Positions 1 to 13,351 of a DNA stretch of 13,984 nucleotides are shown in pieces (the stretch's first letter is position 1; every line of letters begins with the position of its first letter). The position numbers were made by a program, and so were the translations under genes. The DNA comes from Amoebophrya sp. AT5.2 (Eukaryota; Sar; Dinophyceae; Syndiniales; Amoebophryaceae): NCBI GenBank assembly GCA_005223375.1, contig RXOD01005452.1:1-13984 (forward strand), given 5' to 3'. The notes under the pieces were generated by a model, which worked only from the letters and a program-made list of their open reading frames with translations, did not search any database and was not told where the DNA came from.

Positions 1-1424
1 TTCTTCGGCTCCAGACACTCAAACAAAGGCAGACCCAAAGACAGACCCAAAAAACTCGCATAGGGAGACCCAAAGACAGACCCAAAGGCAGACCCAAAGA
101 CAGACAGGGACATATTTCTCCGTGATATGGCATCCAGCACTGATACAAACCGGAGGGCTGCGCCTGGGGGGCGGGGGCTCGACCAGCCTCGTACTCGCCC
201 AGGGCGTGCTCACCACCCTGTTCGCCTGAATCGGGTGAGCACGGCCTGGGCCAGCAGGAGGGAATCTCCTGCTGGACCATGGTCCAGCCCCGCAGGCACA
301 TTGGACGTGGAGTGCTCACCACCTCCTACCTTGCCGTCCGTCGCGGTGAGCACGACTCGCACCATTTCGCGCGTTACTGTGTCGCCCACTTTCCCGAGCG
401 CGAAGTTGTCGTGGTTCGCCTCGAGCTGGAGCCCCGCGATAATCTTCTCCAGCATCATCCCGTCCCGGTCCTGACGCAGGGCGCGTTCGTACAACTCGTT
501 CACCTCCACGAAGCCGTGCATGGAGAAATTCTCAAACAAAACCGTCCACACGTGTTCCTCCTCCACGTGCACCACGAAGTCCAGCTTCGCGCGCCCCCTC
601 GCGTAGCCGAACTTGTCCGTGCGCGACAGCGTCACCGCCAGGCGCGGGTTCTCCCGCGACACCACGTCGACCATGGACACCTTACAGCTGGCGTCCAACC
701 GGTTTGGGCCGAACCGCCGCACCGCCCAGAGCTCCACGTTGAGGCACTGCAGGTGCTCCACGTCTTGGTAGCTCATCCGCAGTTTCCCGCGGAACCGCGT
801 GGCTGCCGCGAGCGGAATCACATCGCCGGCGGTCTTGCTGCCGGTGAAGTCAGGCAACGGCACGGTGAAGCTGGCTCCGAGCCGACCGAGCAGCCGGATG
901 CGGTTGCGCACGAGGAACTCCCGCTGGTCGTGCCCGAAGTGCAAGACGACAAAGTACTTTCCACCGTAGAGCTCCTCAGAGAGGGCCTGGACCTGGAAAT
1001 TGGAGAGCGCGATGCGCCAGAGCCGCTGTCGATACTCGACGTTGCTTTTCGCATTGGCTGGCGGAACCCCAAAGCGATCCACAAGGTATGCGTGTTTGTG
1101 CTGCGCGAACTCAGCAACTGTGACACGCGGAGTCGCGCCCAAATTCAGCAGTGCCTCGCGGGCGGCGATTTCCGCGCCGGACAGCTGCTCCTCAGCGGAT
1201 GACGCATCCGTCTTCTTGCCGTCTCCTACAGCCGTCGAGCTCGAGCCAGCCGCTGGATCCACCTTTGACGCGGCACCTGTGCCTGGCTCTGCATCTGTGG
1301 CGCCGCCGGCTCCTGCAGCCACACCCCCTGACGCGTCCGCCGTTTCAGCCGCGGCGGGGGCAGCTGTTGCGGCTGTCGCGTCCCCACTGGGTGCAGCATC
1401 AGCTGGAGGCGGAGCGTCTGCCAT
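1..1424 (-). CDS. Unrecognised protein with low-complexity N-terminus and possible C2-like domain; 3' end beyond window
   Basis: The first exon is 330-1424 (365 codons). The start at 1424 is the first ATG in frame; the frame continues upstream without one. Residues 1 to about 75 are Ala/Gly/Pro/Thr-rich and probably disordered. Residues about 155-290 look like alternating beta strands (KYFVVLHFG near 156, LQCLNVELWA near 225, AKLDFVVHVEEE near 280), which suggests a C2-like or other beta-sandwich fold. No catalytic motif is visible. Without splicing the frame stops at 210. A GT-AG intron at 218-329 (donor AAG|GTAGGA, acceptor AACAG|GGT, phase 0) joins a downstream frame that stays open to base 1, so the true end is outside the window. 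The last 100 bases are a minisatellite and may instead be intronic. That the exon is coding is fairly secure; the C2 suggestion is weak. Confidence 0.6.
24..107. repeat. Minisatellite with a 12-bp unit
   Basis: Two clusters of the unit ccaaagRcagac (plus strand) lie at about 24-53 and 65-107, separated by a degenerate stretch around 54-64. Units differ mainly by an A/G change. Read on the minus strand in the frame of the upstream gene, a unit gives a four-residue repeat of the LSLG/LPLG type. Whether it is coding, intronic or downstream of the gene cannot be decided here. Confidence 0.7.
218..329 (-). other. Putative 112-bp intron built of palindromes and a direct repeat
   Basis: It has a canonical GT donor and AG acceptor, phase 0, and its removal keeps the frame open where the unspliced frame stops at 210. 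Inside are an 18-bp perfect palindrome (271-288), a 10-bp perfect stem with a 5-base loop (251-275), and GGTGAGCAC inverted relative to its other copies (234-242). A 12-bp word, gtgctcaccacc, occurs at 312-323 inside the intron and again at 206-217 just inside the next exon. This resembles a small element flanked by a duplication. Confidence 0.55.
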
Positions 1425-2268
1425 CACATTCCTCTTGCCCGCAGAGTGCCTTCTAGGAGGCGGGTTGGCGAACGCACAGCTTGCTGAGGCGGCCGAGAAC
1501 AAGGGTGTGGAGGCGAACGAGACTCCACCTCGATCTTCCAGTTCCAGTACTACCCATCGAGAGCAGGAATAAAAGCAGCCGCATTTTTTGATCTACCATG
1601 ATTTCGCGTACTACCCCCGCGGCTAGTATCTGTATCTTCATTATCTCAAGAGGCACTACTCTCCCTTCCCTCCTCACGACTGAAGAGGACGTTGGTTTGT
1701 ATGCGATAGATAAACTACAAGTTCAAGCCAATTCCAAAGTAACAGCTCTCTTCCCATGAGAGCCAGAACAGATTGATCCACGAGAAACAACTGCGAGCCC
1801 CGCGGCAGAGGCGGACAGCGACAGCGGTGGCTACACCTCGGATGACTTCGCGTCTGTAAATCAAAAAGAAACCTCCAGCTTTTGTAGTGGTTTCAGCGTG
1901 TGCGTGCTGACGCACTCACATTAGTAGAGGGATCACGAACCAAGCAACTTTCTAAATGAGTCGGTCGCTGTTTTCGACTTTCTTCCTTCATCTCAAGGAG
2001 CAGTAAATTTCTTTTTATCGCGTCTTCGTCGTTATCACCCCAGCACCAATAGGGGATGCCAGAGCAGCTCCGGTGCTGGATCATGATGCGCTCCACCTTC
2101 TGTCTTGTACAGAATTCCCCTCGCCATGTGCTTTTTTGTTTCAACATGCAAACGGCCAACTGAAAGCTGCCTGATAAGCCAAACTGAAACTTCATCGACC
2201 AACTTAGGTCCTCCGGAAGATCTTCTGCCAGCCTATCTCAATGATCTCTACGCGGCTGATGTGCTGGC
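1425..2268. other. Intergenic stretch, no gene recognised
   Basis: This lies between the start codon of the first gene and the stop codon of the kinase gene, both on the minus strand. The short open frames here lack conserved-looking sequence, and several begin at non-ATG codons. It should hold the kinase 3' untranslated region and the 5' region of the next gene. No RNA gene or clear repeat was seen. Confidence 0.5.
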
Positions 2269-3723
2269 TCATTGTAATTCGTTCATGATCGCTTCGATTT
2301 TGTCGACTGCCTCCCCTAAGTTTTTCCATTGCTTGTGTTCAAAAGCAGCGGCGCAGATGGGCGCCGCCGTGTGTTCGACGTACTCTTTGTTTTCTGGTTG
2401 CAGTACCGCCTGCTCGCATGCGCACACGTACGACAGCAATTTGCGTCCCAGCGCCGCCGCCACAACCACCTCCAGGCACTGTCGCGGCCACTTCGCAAAA
2501 TGACACAGCTGACCTTCATCTTCTGCGGCTGATGTAGATGTTGAAGCTGCAACCATTTCCCGGACCAGCCGACCGTACCTGTCTTCAGTGCACCGGTCTT
2601 CCTTTTTTACAACTTCGGCCTTCATCTTCGCTGCTAGTTCCTGCAACCGCTTCTCCGTCTGCGATCGGTACCCCTCGCAGATGCAGGCGACGACGCGAGC
2701 AACATCCTTCTGGAACATGCTGGCATATGCTGCTGCGATCCCGATGTCGAACAAAACGTAGTCCACACCGCTGTCGCCGAAATCCAGCACCGCCCCACAG
2801 CTGTACTGGTCCTTCCCAAAATCCAGAGTCTTGAACAAGATGTTGCTGTCGTTGAGGTCGGTGTGGATAAACTGTTTCTCTAACAGAAACCGCTGCAAAG
2901 GATTCCAGGTCGTCTCGTCGCCTTCTATATTCTGCAGGAACACGTTCTTCTCCTGCTCACCAGCGTGGGCACCCCCAGCCACCGAGATAACTTGCGCGAC
3001 CCTCTGACGCAGCTCGTCCACGGTTTTCTTTTTTGCATCGTCCTCTACAAAACCGAGCTTCTTGTTGACCACGGCCGGTATCTGGCTTGTGCTCCACTCC
3101 CACGTGAATGTGCCCACTTTCCGTCGCCACGCGGCCTTTTCGACCTCCTTCGCAACATCCCGACCTTCGCCGGGGAGCAAGAACCTGCGCCAGCCGTAGT
3201 GCACGTCGGCGACCAGCTTCCCCAGGTAGAGGCAGAACGCGTCCGACTTTTCCGCGTCGTCCGGCTCGAACAGAACGGCACCGTCCACGAAGCCGATCAC
3301 GTGCAGCAGGGCCTTGTCCTCAACAATTGCGGCGACGTACTCAACAACATTCTCATTCTCATTCTCGTTCGCGGCCTGCTTTCGGCGCAGCGGCACGGGC
3401 ACGGGCGCTGGTATGTCGTTCTCGTTCAATGCGCACATAGCCTCGACCTGCAACTGGACGTGATCGCGCGACACGTGCTCGAGGTGCTGGCCCTTCACAA
3501 CCCACGACTTGGAGGAGGTGGCGGAAAAAATCCGGTAGTTGCGGTCGTCGTAGCAGGGGAGCTCGGTGGTCTTCTCGAACGCGATGGGCTCCGGGAGCGC
3601 GAAGAGGTCCACGACCTTCTGCATGTTCACCTTCAAGTTCTTCCGCGGATTGCCGGAAGGGGGCGGATTCATCGGGTCGAGCTTGGCGCCGCTCGGAGGC
3701 TCCTCAGGATTGCACGGAGACAT
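2269..3723 (-). CDS. APH-family small-molecule kinase, hydroxylysine kinase-like
   Basis: Single uninterrupted exon, 484 residues. The start at 3723 is the first ATG in frame; the frame extends upstream only from non-ATG codons. Near residue 50 is PCYDDRNYRIF, matching the N-lobe signature of hydroxylysine kinase (HYKK/AGPHD1) relatives. The catalytic loop HTDLNDSN (287-294) fits the HxDxxxxN motif of the aminoglycoside phosphotransferase/choline kinase fold, followed by the metal-binding motif in VLDFGDSG (DFGD at 314-317). Family members phosphorylate a small hydroxyl substrate with ATP or GTP; animal HYKK uses GTP on 5-hydroxylysine. The substrate here is inferred only from resemblance and could be another amino alcohol. 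The protein is longer than animal HYKK, with extra sequence after the DFGD region. A hexanucleotide run (3349-3366) encodes an Asn-Glu stretch. An AG about 20 bases upstream of the ATG could serve as a trans-splice acceptor. Confidence 0.8.
   Translation of the reverse strand: MSPCNPEEPPSGAKLDPMNPPPSGNPRKNLKVNMQKVVDLFALPEPIAFEKTTELPCYDDRNYRIFSATSSKSWVVKGQHLEHVSRDHVQLQVEAMCALNENDIPAPVPVPLRRKQAANENENENVVEYVAAIVEDKALLHVIGFVDGAVLFEPDDAEKSDAFCLYLGKLVADVHYGWRRFLLPGEGRDVAKEVEKAAWRRKVGTFTWEWSTSQIPAVVNKKLGFVEDDAKKKTVDELRQRVAQVISVAGGAHAGEQEKNVFLQNIEGDETTWNPLQRFLLEKQFIHTDLNDSNILFKTLDFGKDQYSCGAVLDFGDSGVDYVLFDIGIAAAYASMFQKDVARVVACICEGYRSQTEKRLQELAAKMKAEVVKKEDRCTEDRYGRLVREMVAASTSTSAAEDEGQLCHFAKWPRQCLEVVVAAALGRKLLSYVCACEQAVLQPENKEYVEHTAAPICAAAFEHKQWKNLGEAVDKIEAIMNELQ
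3349..3366. repeat. Hexanucleotide microsatellite (attctc)3 inside the kinase gene
   Basis: Three perfect copies of attctc, followed by a degenerate fourth (gttcgc). On the coding strand it gives alternating Asn and Glu in a loop between N-lobe strands. It keeps the frame and is expected to vary in length between strains. Confidence 0.75.
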
Positions 3724-6688
3724 CGTTTCTTCCTTCGGTGCTGCGAATAGATACGTTGAGCAGCCAGCGGAGTAAGTTAGTAGATAAATTGGAATTGCCA
3801 AGTGCAGTTAGAATCTTCAGTCCCCACTGAGTAGGCTCTCAGCCACGCCCCGGCTCTTGCTAAGTGCAGTTAAAACAAAAACGCCCGACATTCAATTCCG
3901 CGTCCGCTAGTCTTCAGTAGCGCTACTTCTCGATGCTTTCACTGCTGCAACTGTAATTTTCAGTTGTATTTTGGATCATGTGCTGCGCATGAGCATACGT
4001 GGTGTAGTAGCCTGCTGTTGTGGATGAACCGTAAACGAAATTTCAACCGTCACCATGTCCTCGATCTCGTTGTTTGTTCATACATGATCATCACCAGATC
4101 TGGATTCTGATCGACAATTCAAATTCTGATCGACAACAAGAAGTACAACTACAACACGGGCTAAAATAAACCGCACAGCTTCCGAGGAACTCAACTACCG
4201 CGCCGTAATTTTTTAGTTTTAGAAACATAAAATGATAAATGATAAAGGACGTGCGCGTTGACGTCCTCTGGACGCAAGTGGGTCAACATGATCAAGGAAG
4301 ATCACTGCGGCAGCGGACATGCTCAAGTAGAGCCACGCAAAATTTTTTTAATGGGAAGGAACAAGAGCACACGAGGGGGAGAGCAGCGGGAGGGGCTTTA
4401 GCGGACGGAACTGGACTGTAACAAACTAAAACAGGAGGAATCACGTCCAACGCGCAGCATTGCTTCTCGTCGCCTCCATCTCTTTTTTTATCGTGAGACC
4501 GCGCATCGATCGTGCACATCTTCGCGCAAGAAAAGAACATTTTCTTCGATGATGACCTGCCTATGATCCTTCGGGAAATGCCCCTGCATATTTTGGTCCG
4601 AAAAGTATCATCAATATCGAGTACGAGTGTATCTTAAGGAAACCGAGATCAAATGGGATTCTGTCCTTCTACTTCTTCTAAACCTGCATCTTCTACTTAA
4701 AATGAGTTTCATGAAGATCCATACCAGCGATGTCTCGTCTCTATTCATTTACTCTACGTTTTCGTTTCCATCGCGCCCTTGGTGTCAACGGACAGCTGCT
4801 CAGCGCTTATTCCTATTTTATCTCGCTAGAATTTCTTTGATTCTCCTCATGTTGTTCTCCGAAAGCGAAAGGATTGCCCTTCGCATAACTCCTGTCTGAG
4901 CCTATTCATTATTCCTGTCCAAAGAAATACGACCGCTGTAGCGGTGGCGAGCACAATCGATCCTCAGCTCCGTCCTCCTTCCAGTATCAAGAATCTCGAT
5001 GCACATACACATACTGCCGGCGACATAATTAATAAATATCATCTGTTCATCAAGCAATATCGTCAATTATGCCCTCACCGACATCGTCGATGCACCGGTT
5101 GCATTTTTTTCTTTATACTTATCGGCTCTCGCTCTCGCCGTCTAGTCTATCATTCACTGGTGGTAAGAAGCTTTCTATTACCCTTCAATACTGAGGAGGA
5201 TTCATTATGCTTTACGCACCGAAACAACTCTACTCTAGCGGCACAGCTGCTACTAGCTCGGACAGAGAATCAAAAGTTTATTCTAGCAAAATTATATAAG
5301 CGAGAAACGCTGATGTCGTGGGGAGCGAAAGGACGAACTTCTTGCTAGAACTACGTATACAGGAAGCGAAACTGGAAAACGCCTGGGGGCTGTGGCGCTA
5401 CCTATCATCAAAGGTTACCGTTACTGTCATGTCATTGCCCAACAAAAAAAGTGAAGATGCGATAATTGTTTTCGTCAAGTATTCAGCTAAGGTTATTTTT
5501 CTCGGATGTCCTAGTAAGCCGTGCCCTCTTTCAAACTGTCGGAGTCCGGATATTGTTTTATATCTTTTGTACGCATTTTCATCGCGGCCCGATCCGCAGT
5601 TTGAAATTGAATTCCGAAAAATAACTCGTGACCACATCTTTGTCGCGCTTGCTTGTTCTGTGCCTTATTTGTCTCGCACTTTATTCTTCTTCGAAAGGCG
5701 CGCAGCTGAAGAGGCGGACCACGTGTGCCGGAAAAAGTATAGTAACGGAGACGCTTTGATAGAGCAAGAACTCGAATACTAGGGCAAGCAGCTATTTAGG
5801 ATTTTTCGACTCTTGTACGAAACTCAACTTCGCATTTGCAGATTCGCTAGATCGCTTGCTCTGGAGATGGGGTCTACGTCTAGGTATCTATTTACTTGTC
5901 GCATGCTTCATCAATTTTGTCGTGACAATGACAGCTCTCGCTTCCGTCCTCAAATTCTTCGGGTGCGATCAAATCATTCAATCGCGCTTCGGACGCAAGA
6001 AAACGAAAATGGGCCGAAGTTGTGGTCCGGTCACCTAATATTTTGACCAGTCCTACCATTACTTAAGTGGCCGCCAGGCTGCTAGAAAATAGTATGTTTG
6101 AAGAGACAACTGCTGGTGGCTCGTCTGGCTGCGCCGTGCCCCAACCTCAACGAGGCAGAAGCGGCACGCCAAGATCCGTTGATCCATTCGCATCACGCAG
6201 ACGTATGTTAGAGAGACAGAGAGACCGCCCAATATCGATTTAGATTTTGATTCGATTAGGATTCCAAACATTCTACTCGGTTGACCTTGACTCCTTTAAT
6301 GGCCCTTCATACTTCTCTAGTAAACCTAAGACAGATGCAAGCAGTAAGCACCACGCCCAAGGAATTTAAAGCACGGCGTGAAAATGAGTTCAAGCTCTTT
6401 CAACTTTCTGCTAGACAAGACCGGAAATGCTTTCGGACAAATGACAAGTTCATTGCAGGCGCTAGCTTTGTGGTTGTACTGGAGTTCTCGAGATACTGCT
6501 TAACGAGTACCACGCGCTTTCCCGCCGTCGGGCCCGGAGGTGGAGGCGGTGGGCGTGGAGGAAGACGATACAACACCTACAGGAGCAGGCGACTTAGACT
6601 TAGATAAGAGTTCTTCTAGACTTTCTTTAGGATAAAGATGGATTCAGTAATAGTCGTCCCATACCGTAGTTCTAGTTGACGGCGTTGT
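3724..6688. other. Long gene-poor interval
   Basis: About 3 kb between the kinase start and the helicase stop. It is visibly richer in A and T than the flanking genes. Open frames are short, several start at non-ATG codons (for example the one at 5318-5782 starts with GTG), and none resembles a known family. It contains small direct repeats: aagtgcagtta at 3800-3810 and 3861-3871, and attctgatcgacaa at 4104-4117 and 4123-4136. A short plus-strand RGG-like open tail ends at 6607. No tRNA, rRNA or spliced-leader gene was recognised. Some sequence must be helicase 3' and kinase 5' untranslated region. Confidence 0.5.
4104..4136. repeat. Short direct duplication, 14-bp word at 19-bp period
   Basis: The word attctgatcgacaa occurs exactly twice, 19 bases apart, as a local tandem duplication in the non-coding interval. 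No function is apparent. Confidence 0.7.
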
Positions 6689-10112
<3,424 letters not shown>

Positions 10113-11431
10113 GATTCTTGTCTGATTGTCGCTTTGGTTTGCCTCGCACAAGCTAGCCTATGGGTTGTATCAATCTAATCTCGTGTGTGCTCTCTGTCGC
10201 GTATCACGACGCGGCTCGACGATGAGTGTACTTGATGTCCTCGCGCGTGACTAATCTCTTGGACAGCTCCTCCTCGTCGGCAGCTGCTGTACGACTTTCG
10301 TACTACTAAATAAACCGGATCGATTCAAAATGAAAGATGGGAAAAGAGGATGCAAGGATAGTCACTTTGTTTTCGGCCTACAGGCTCAATGAAGATAAAG
10401 TCTACGATGGAAATGCAGATGCAATTCCGTCAGATAAAACCGCTGAAGGTGCGACGTGCTGCTACAGCTACAACTTCCGAACTCGACTGCCTGGACGTTG
10501 GTGGCTGCCTATCGAGGGGCTGCAGAGTTCTTCGTCGACTCCGTGCCAGTCCAACTCAAGTTGGTTCGAGAACGACAACGTCAATGCGAAACAAAGCGAA
10601 ACTGAAGTACTTGCCTCAAACTAAAAGATTAAGAGCGAATCATTTTTAGGAATTGGAACCGGAGGCATTGTTCCTCGATTGGAGCACCAGCGTCGATGGG
10701 GCAGAATCGATACTTCTTCTGGAAATCGATCGAGGTCGTCCGCGGAAAAAATCGTTGCTGGAAGGAAAAAGATAGCCGTGGCTCTGACATAACGAGACCT
10801 AGAAAGATATAGCTAGATGTCAAATGTTCATGTTGATTATAATACGTCGCTAGGCGGCGGCTTGCGCTTGTGAGAAAAGCCGCGTAGAAGTAGATCTTCT
10901 CCTGAGCGAACACGATCTAGTTGAGGCTGGGAGGTACATGAAGGACATTTCTCCTCGCAGTAGCTGCCCCTCGCTGTCTGTGCGTCAGGGTGGGAGCTTC
11001 CCCTTCCTGAGTGATCCTTTCCGTGTAACAGTAGTTGTACAGCGAAGAGTAAACAAGAACAAGAAACCGCTCAGCTTGCGTTTCATGCAAATCGATTGTA
11101 TCAGCCTTTTCTTTTTTCATTCGGGTGCAAACGTACTTCGCGTTAGTTTGTGTCAATTTTTTCTGTATTCTCAGGAGGCAGATATATGTGTGGCGAACGG
11201 CAATGGGCAACGGCGCTGCTCGTACGAAAATGTCAGAAGCAGAAAATGATGAAAAACGTGTCAGGGAATTGATCCATGATCAAGGTTCTTGTTTACACGA
11301 AAATCTTCGAACCCTTTCGATTCAAGGTCATTAGGTACGTATCAGATACTCGATGGCAATGAATGGAGCCCTCGTCGGCGTTTTTTTCCAAAGATTCCGC
11401 CTGCATTTGCGGTGGATTCAAATCGGCTCGT
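10113..11431. other. Intergenic stretch, no gene recognised
   Basis: Lies between the helicase start and the stop codon of the long disordered-protein gene. A 95-residue plus-strand frame begins with ATG at 10337, but its sequence resembles nothing known and neighbouring frames of similar length exist, so it is not called. Promoter and untranslated sequence of the helicase should lie near 10113-10300. Confidence 0.5.
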
Positions 11432-13351
11432 TTACTCATGTTTTCTGTCGACCCGGTCGCGATCCTCTCCGCCCCGCCCGCAGATCAGCTCGCAGAGGGT
11501 TCTCCAACAATTGGTGCAATCCCAGTCGCGGGGGTCGGACGCCGCAGGAGCGGCCCCCACATGATAAGTGTTCCGCGAAATTGTGCCGCTTCCGTTCCCC
11601 CGCGCCGCTATGACGGGATGGTGAATTTGCTGCTTCTGTGGTGCGTTTGATGAATGTGAAAATGGATGCGCATGCACGACCCGTCCTGCTTCCATATCGT
11701 CGAGCTCGGTGTCTGCTGGCGCACCAACTCCCGCGTAGTTTCCGCTCGTGCTCGATGCCGTTTTCAACAGGATCTGGTAGCTGGGACCGACACAACATCC
11801 ACCTCCATATGCAGCAGGACCTCTCGTCGCCGCTTCGTGTAGTTCTGCACCACTCGTCCACTCCCCACTGTTCGCTCCGCCCGCGGCCAGGTTTAGGTTG
11901 TGGAGGAGGAAATGGGCGGCAGACGCCACCGAGGTGGCCTTGTCGTCGCTCTTCAATGCCCCCGGCTGTGGCGCCAGAAACGCAGTACTGAAATGCGGCT
12001 CCTGAGGTTGCGGCGCGGTAGCACGACTACTGGCCGCGGCAGCCGGGCCAGGTTCGGGAACTACGGTCGCGGCCGGTGGAGTCGGAGACGATAAGCCAAT
12101 ATCTGCTGCACCTCCAGGAGTAGGACGACCTTCATGTGCTGCTGAGTACGCGTTCACGTACTGCTGCCAGTAGTGATACGCCGGCTCGTGCGAAAACTCC
12201 GCGTGCATGGGCGTTGGCGAGCGGGAGTCGGCGGCACCATTTCCATTGATGTCACTCGTCCCATCTTCTTCATCCGCGGAGGACGACCAGTCCCCAGAAG
12301 AAGAACCACTACCACACCGAGTGAGAGGGGTGCGGGCCACCAAGAAGTCCTTCGACGGCGTACTCTCGCAAGCGGTGATGACTCCCTTATCTATCTGTGT
12401 CTCCGGCGTCGGCAAGCTGCTACTGCTGTTCTCCACGACGCGCGGTGATGTGCCCTGATCCACGACCGTCCCGGCCGTGCTGCTCATCGTCGGCCCGCCA
12501 GCGGCGTCCTCGACCTCGACGGCGGCCGTCCCGGAAGTTCGATTTCCCTCGTCCGGGCCGTGGGCGCAGGAAGAGCACAGTGCGCCAATCCCAGTGTTGC
12601 CCGTCTCGTGCTCCTCCGGGGTAGCGATTCCGATCGCCCGCATTCCGATTTCGTTTTCCGCATCCCTGTTCGCAGTGACCGGCTTTTCGGCTTCCACGAC
12701 GAACGCCAGCGGCGGTTGCGTTGCCTCCTCGCGGCCGTGGCCAGAGGTACGAGCAGCCTGTTCTTCCTCGTCTTGGTCATCTCCCTCGCCGCCTTCAAGG
12801 TCTTCTCCGGCAGCTTTAGCGCCAGCGGCAAGTGCAACCCCAGGCAAGGTTCGTGCTACGGGATCGTCCTGGGGAGCGTGTGGGTGTGTGTGTGAGGATT
12901 TCGTACAGGAAGCAAGGGAGGTCGAGGTGTGCTGATGAATATTACCACGGTGTTCCAAATTAGGTTTGGGAGAAACACCAAAAAGAGAAAAGCAATAAAG
13001 CTCGTTGGTTTCTATCTGTTTTTGTGGCAGAACCAAACATAGAGATCCTACGAGTGACCACGGAGAATCGGAAAAAGTACTTGCTTCCGTTTTAGAAATT
13101 ATGGTAGAGGCTGCAGAATATACCGACACTGTCACTGTGACGCTTTCTGCTTCTTCGCCCTCGATGAGACCTTCCAGATCCCGAAGGTTGTTGCGCGACC
13201 CCTTCGAGCCGGAGGAATTGAGGTCACTCGCACTGATGTCGTTGCTTTCCACCGTCTCACATGCTGACAGTGCCCGCCGCTGCGGACGGGGCGACTCGCC
13301 TCCCATGCGCATGCCAGGGCTGGTGATAAACACGTTTTTGATGTACCTACC
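11432..13351 (-). CDS. Unrecognised long, probably disordered protein (downstream exons)
   Basis: The frame is open from 13351 to the stop at 11432. The first ATG in it is at 13312, and an in-frame TAG lies just upstream of 13351. A phase-0 GT-AG intron is likely at 12869-13123, leaving exons 13124-13351 (76 codons) and 11432-12868 (478 codons plus stop). The protein is rich in Ser, Ala, Gly, Pro, Glu and Thr, with acidic Ser tracts (DWSSSADEEDGTSD) and few hydrophobic runs. One better-ordered patch reads HAEFSHEPAYHYWQQYVNAY. The C-terminus has four close Cys (DWDCTNCWRTLCELIC); its DWxCxxC start recalls RanBP2-type zinc fingers, but the rest does not fit. No function is assigned. The long GC-rich open frame favours real coding. 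The 5' part probably continues into the exon at 13706-13984. Confidence 0.6.
   Translation of the reverse strand, partial: GRYIKNVFITSPGMRMGGESPRPQRRALSACETVESNDISASDLNSSGSKGSRNNLRDLEGLIEGEEAESVTVTVSVYSAASTIISKTEASTFSDSPWSLVGSLCLVLPQKQIETNELYCFSLFGVSPKPNLEHRGNIHQHTSTSLASCTKSSHTHPHAPQDDPVARTLPGVALAAGAKAAGEDLEGGEGDDQDEEEQAARTSGHGREEATQPPLAFVVEAEKPVTANRDAENEIGMRAIGIATPEEHETGNTGIGALCSSCAHGPDEGNRTSGTAAVEVEDAAGGPTMSSTAGTVVDQGTSPRVVENSSSSLPTPETQIDKGVITACESTPSKDFLVARTPLTRCGSGSSSGDWSSSADEEDGTSDINGNGAADSRSPTPMHAEFSHEPAYHYWQQYVNAYSAAHEGRPTPGGAADIGLSSPTPPAATVVPEPGPAAAASSRATAPQPQEPHFSTAFLAPQPGALKSDDKATSVASAAHFLLHNLNLAAGGANSGEWTSGAELHEAATRGPAAYGGGCCVGPSYQILLKTASSTSGNYAGVGAPADTELDDMEAGRVVHAHPFSHSSNAPQKQQIHHPVIAARGNGSGTISRNTYHVGAAPAASDPRDWDCTNCWRTLCELICGRGGEDRDRVDRKHE
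12869..13123 (-). other. Putative in-frame intron of 255 bp
   Basis: Donor GTGTCG|GTATAT, acceptor CTCCCCAG|GACGAT, phase 0, preceded by a CA/C-rich tract. The segment is less GC-rich than its flanks and encodes an out-of-character peptide (aromatic, Cys-containing). It is a multiple of three with no stop, so retention would add 85 residues rather than break the protein. Confidence 0.5.

Noticed and set aside
279..1202. Long plus-strand open frame opposite the first gene
   Set aside because: It is the antisense shadow of a GC-rich exon; its peptide is His/Arg/Val-rich without domain logic, while the minus frame looks like a folded protein.
2965..3750. 261-codon plus-strand open frame
   Set aside because: Antisense of the kinase gene, whose minus-strand motifs are unmistakable.
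5318..5782. 154-codon plus-strand open frame in the gene-poor interval
   Set aside because: It begins with GTG rather than ATG, matches no family I recognise and has no supporting splice context.
10337..10624. 95-codon plus-strand frame beginning with ATG
   Set aside because: Short, no recognisable domain, and overlapped by a similar frame; not enough to call a gene.
11600..11660. RanBP2-type zinc finger at the C-terminus of the disordered protein
   Set aside because: The DWxCxxC start fits, but the Asn and the second Cys pair are not at the required spacing.
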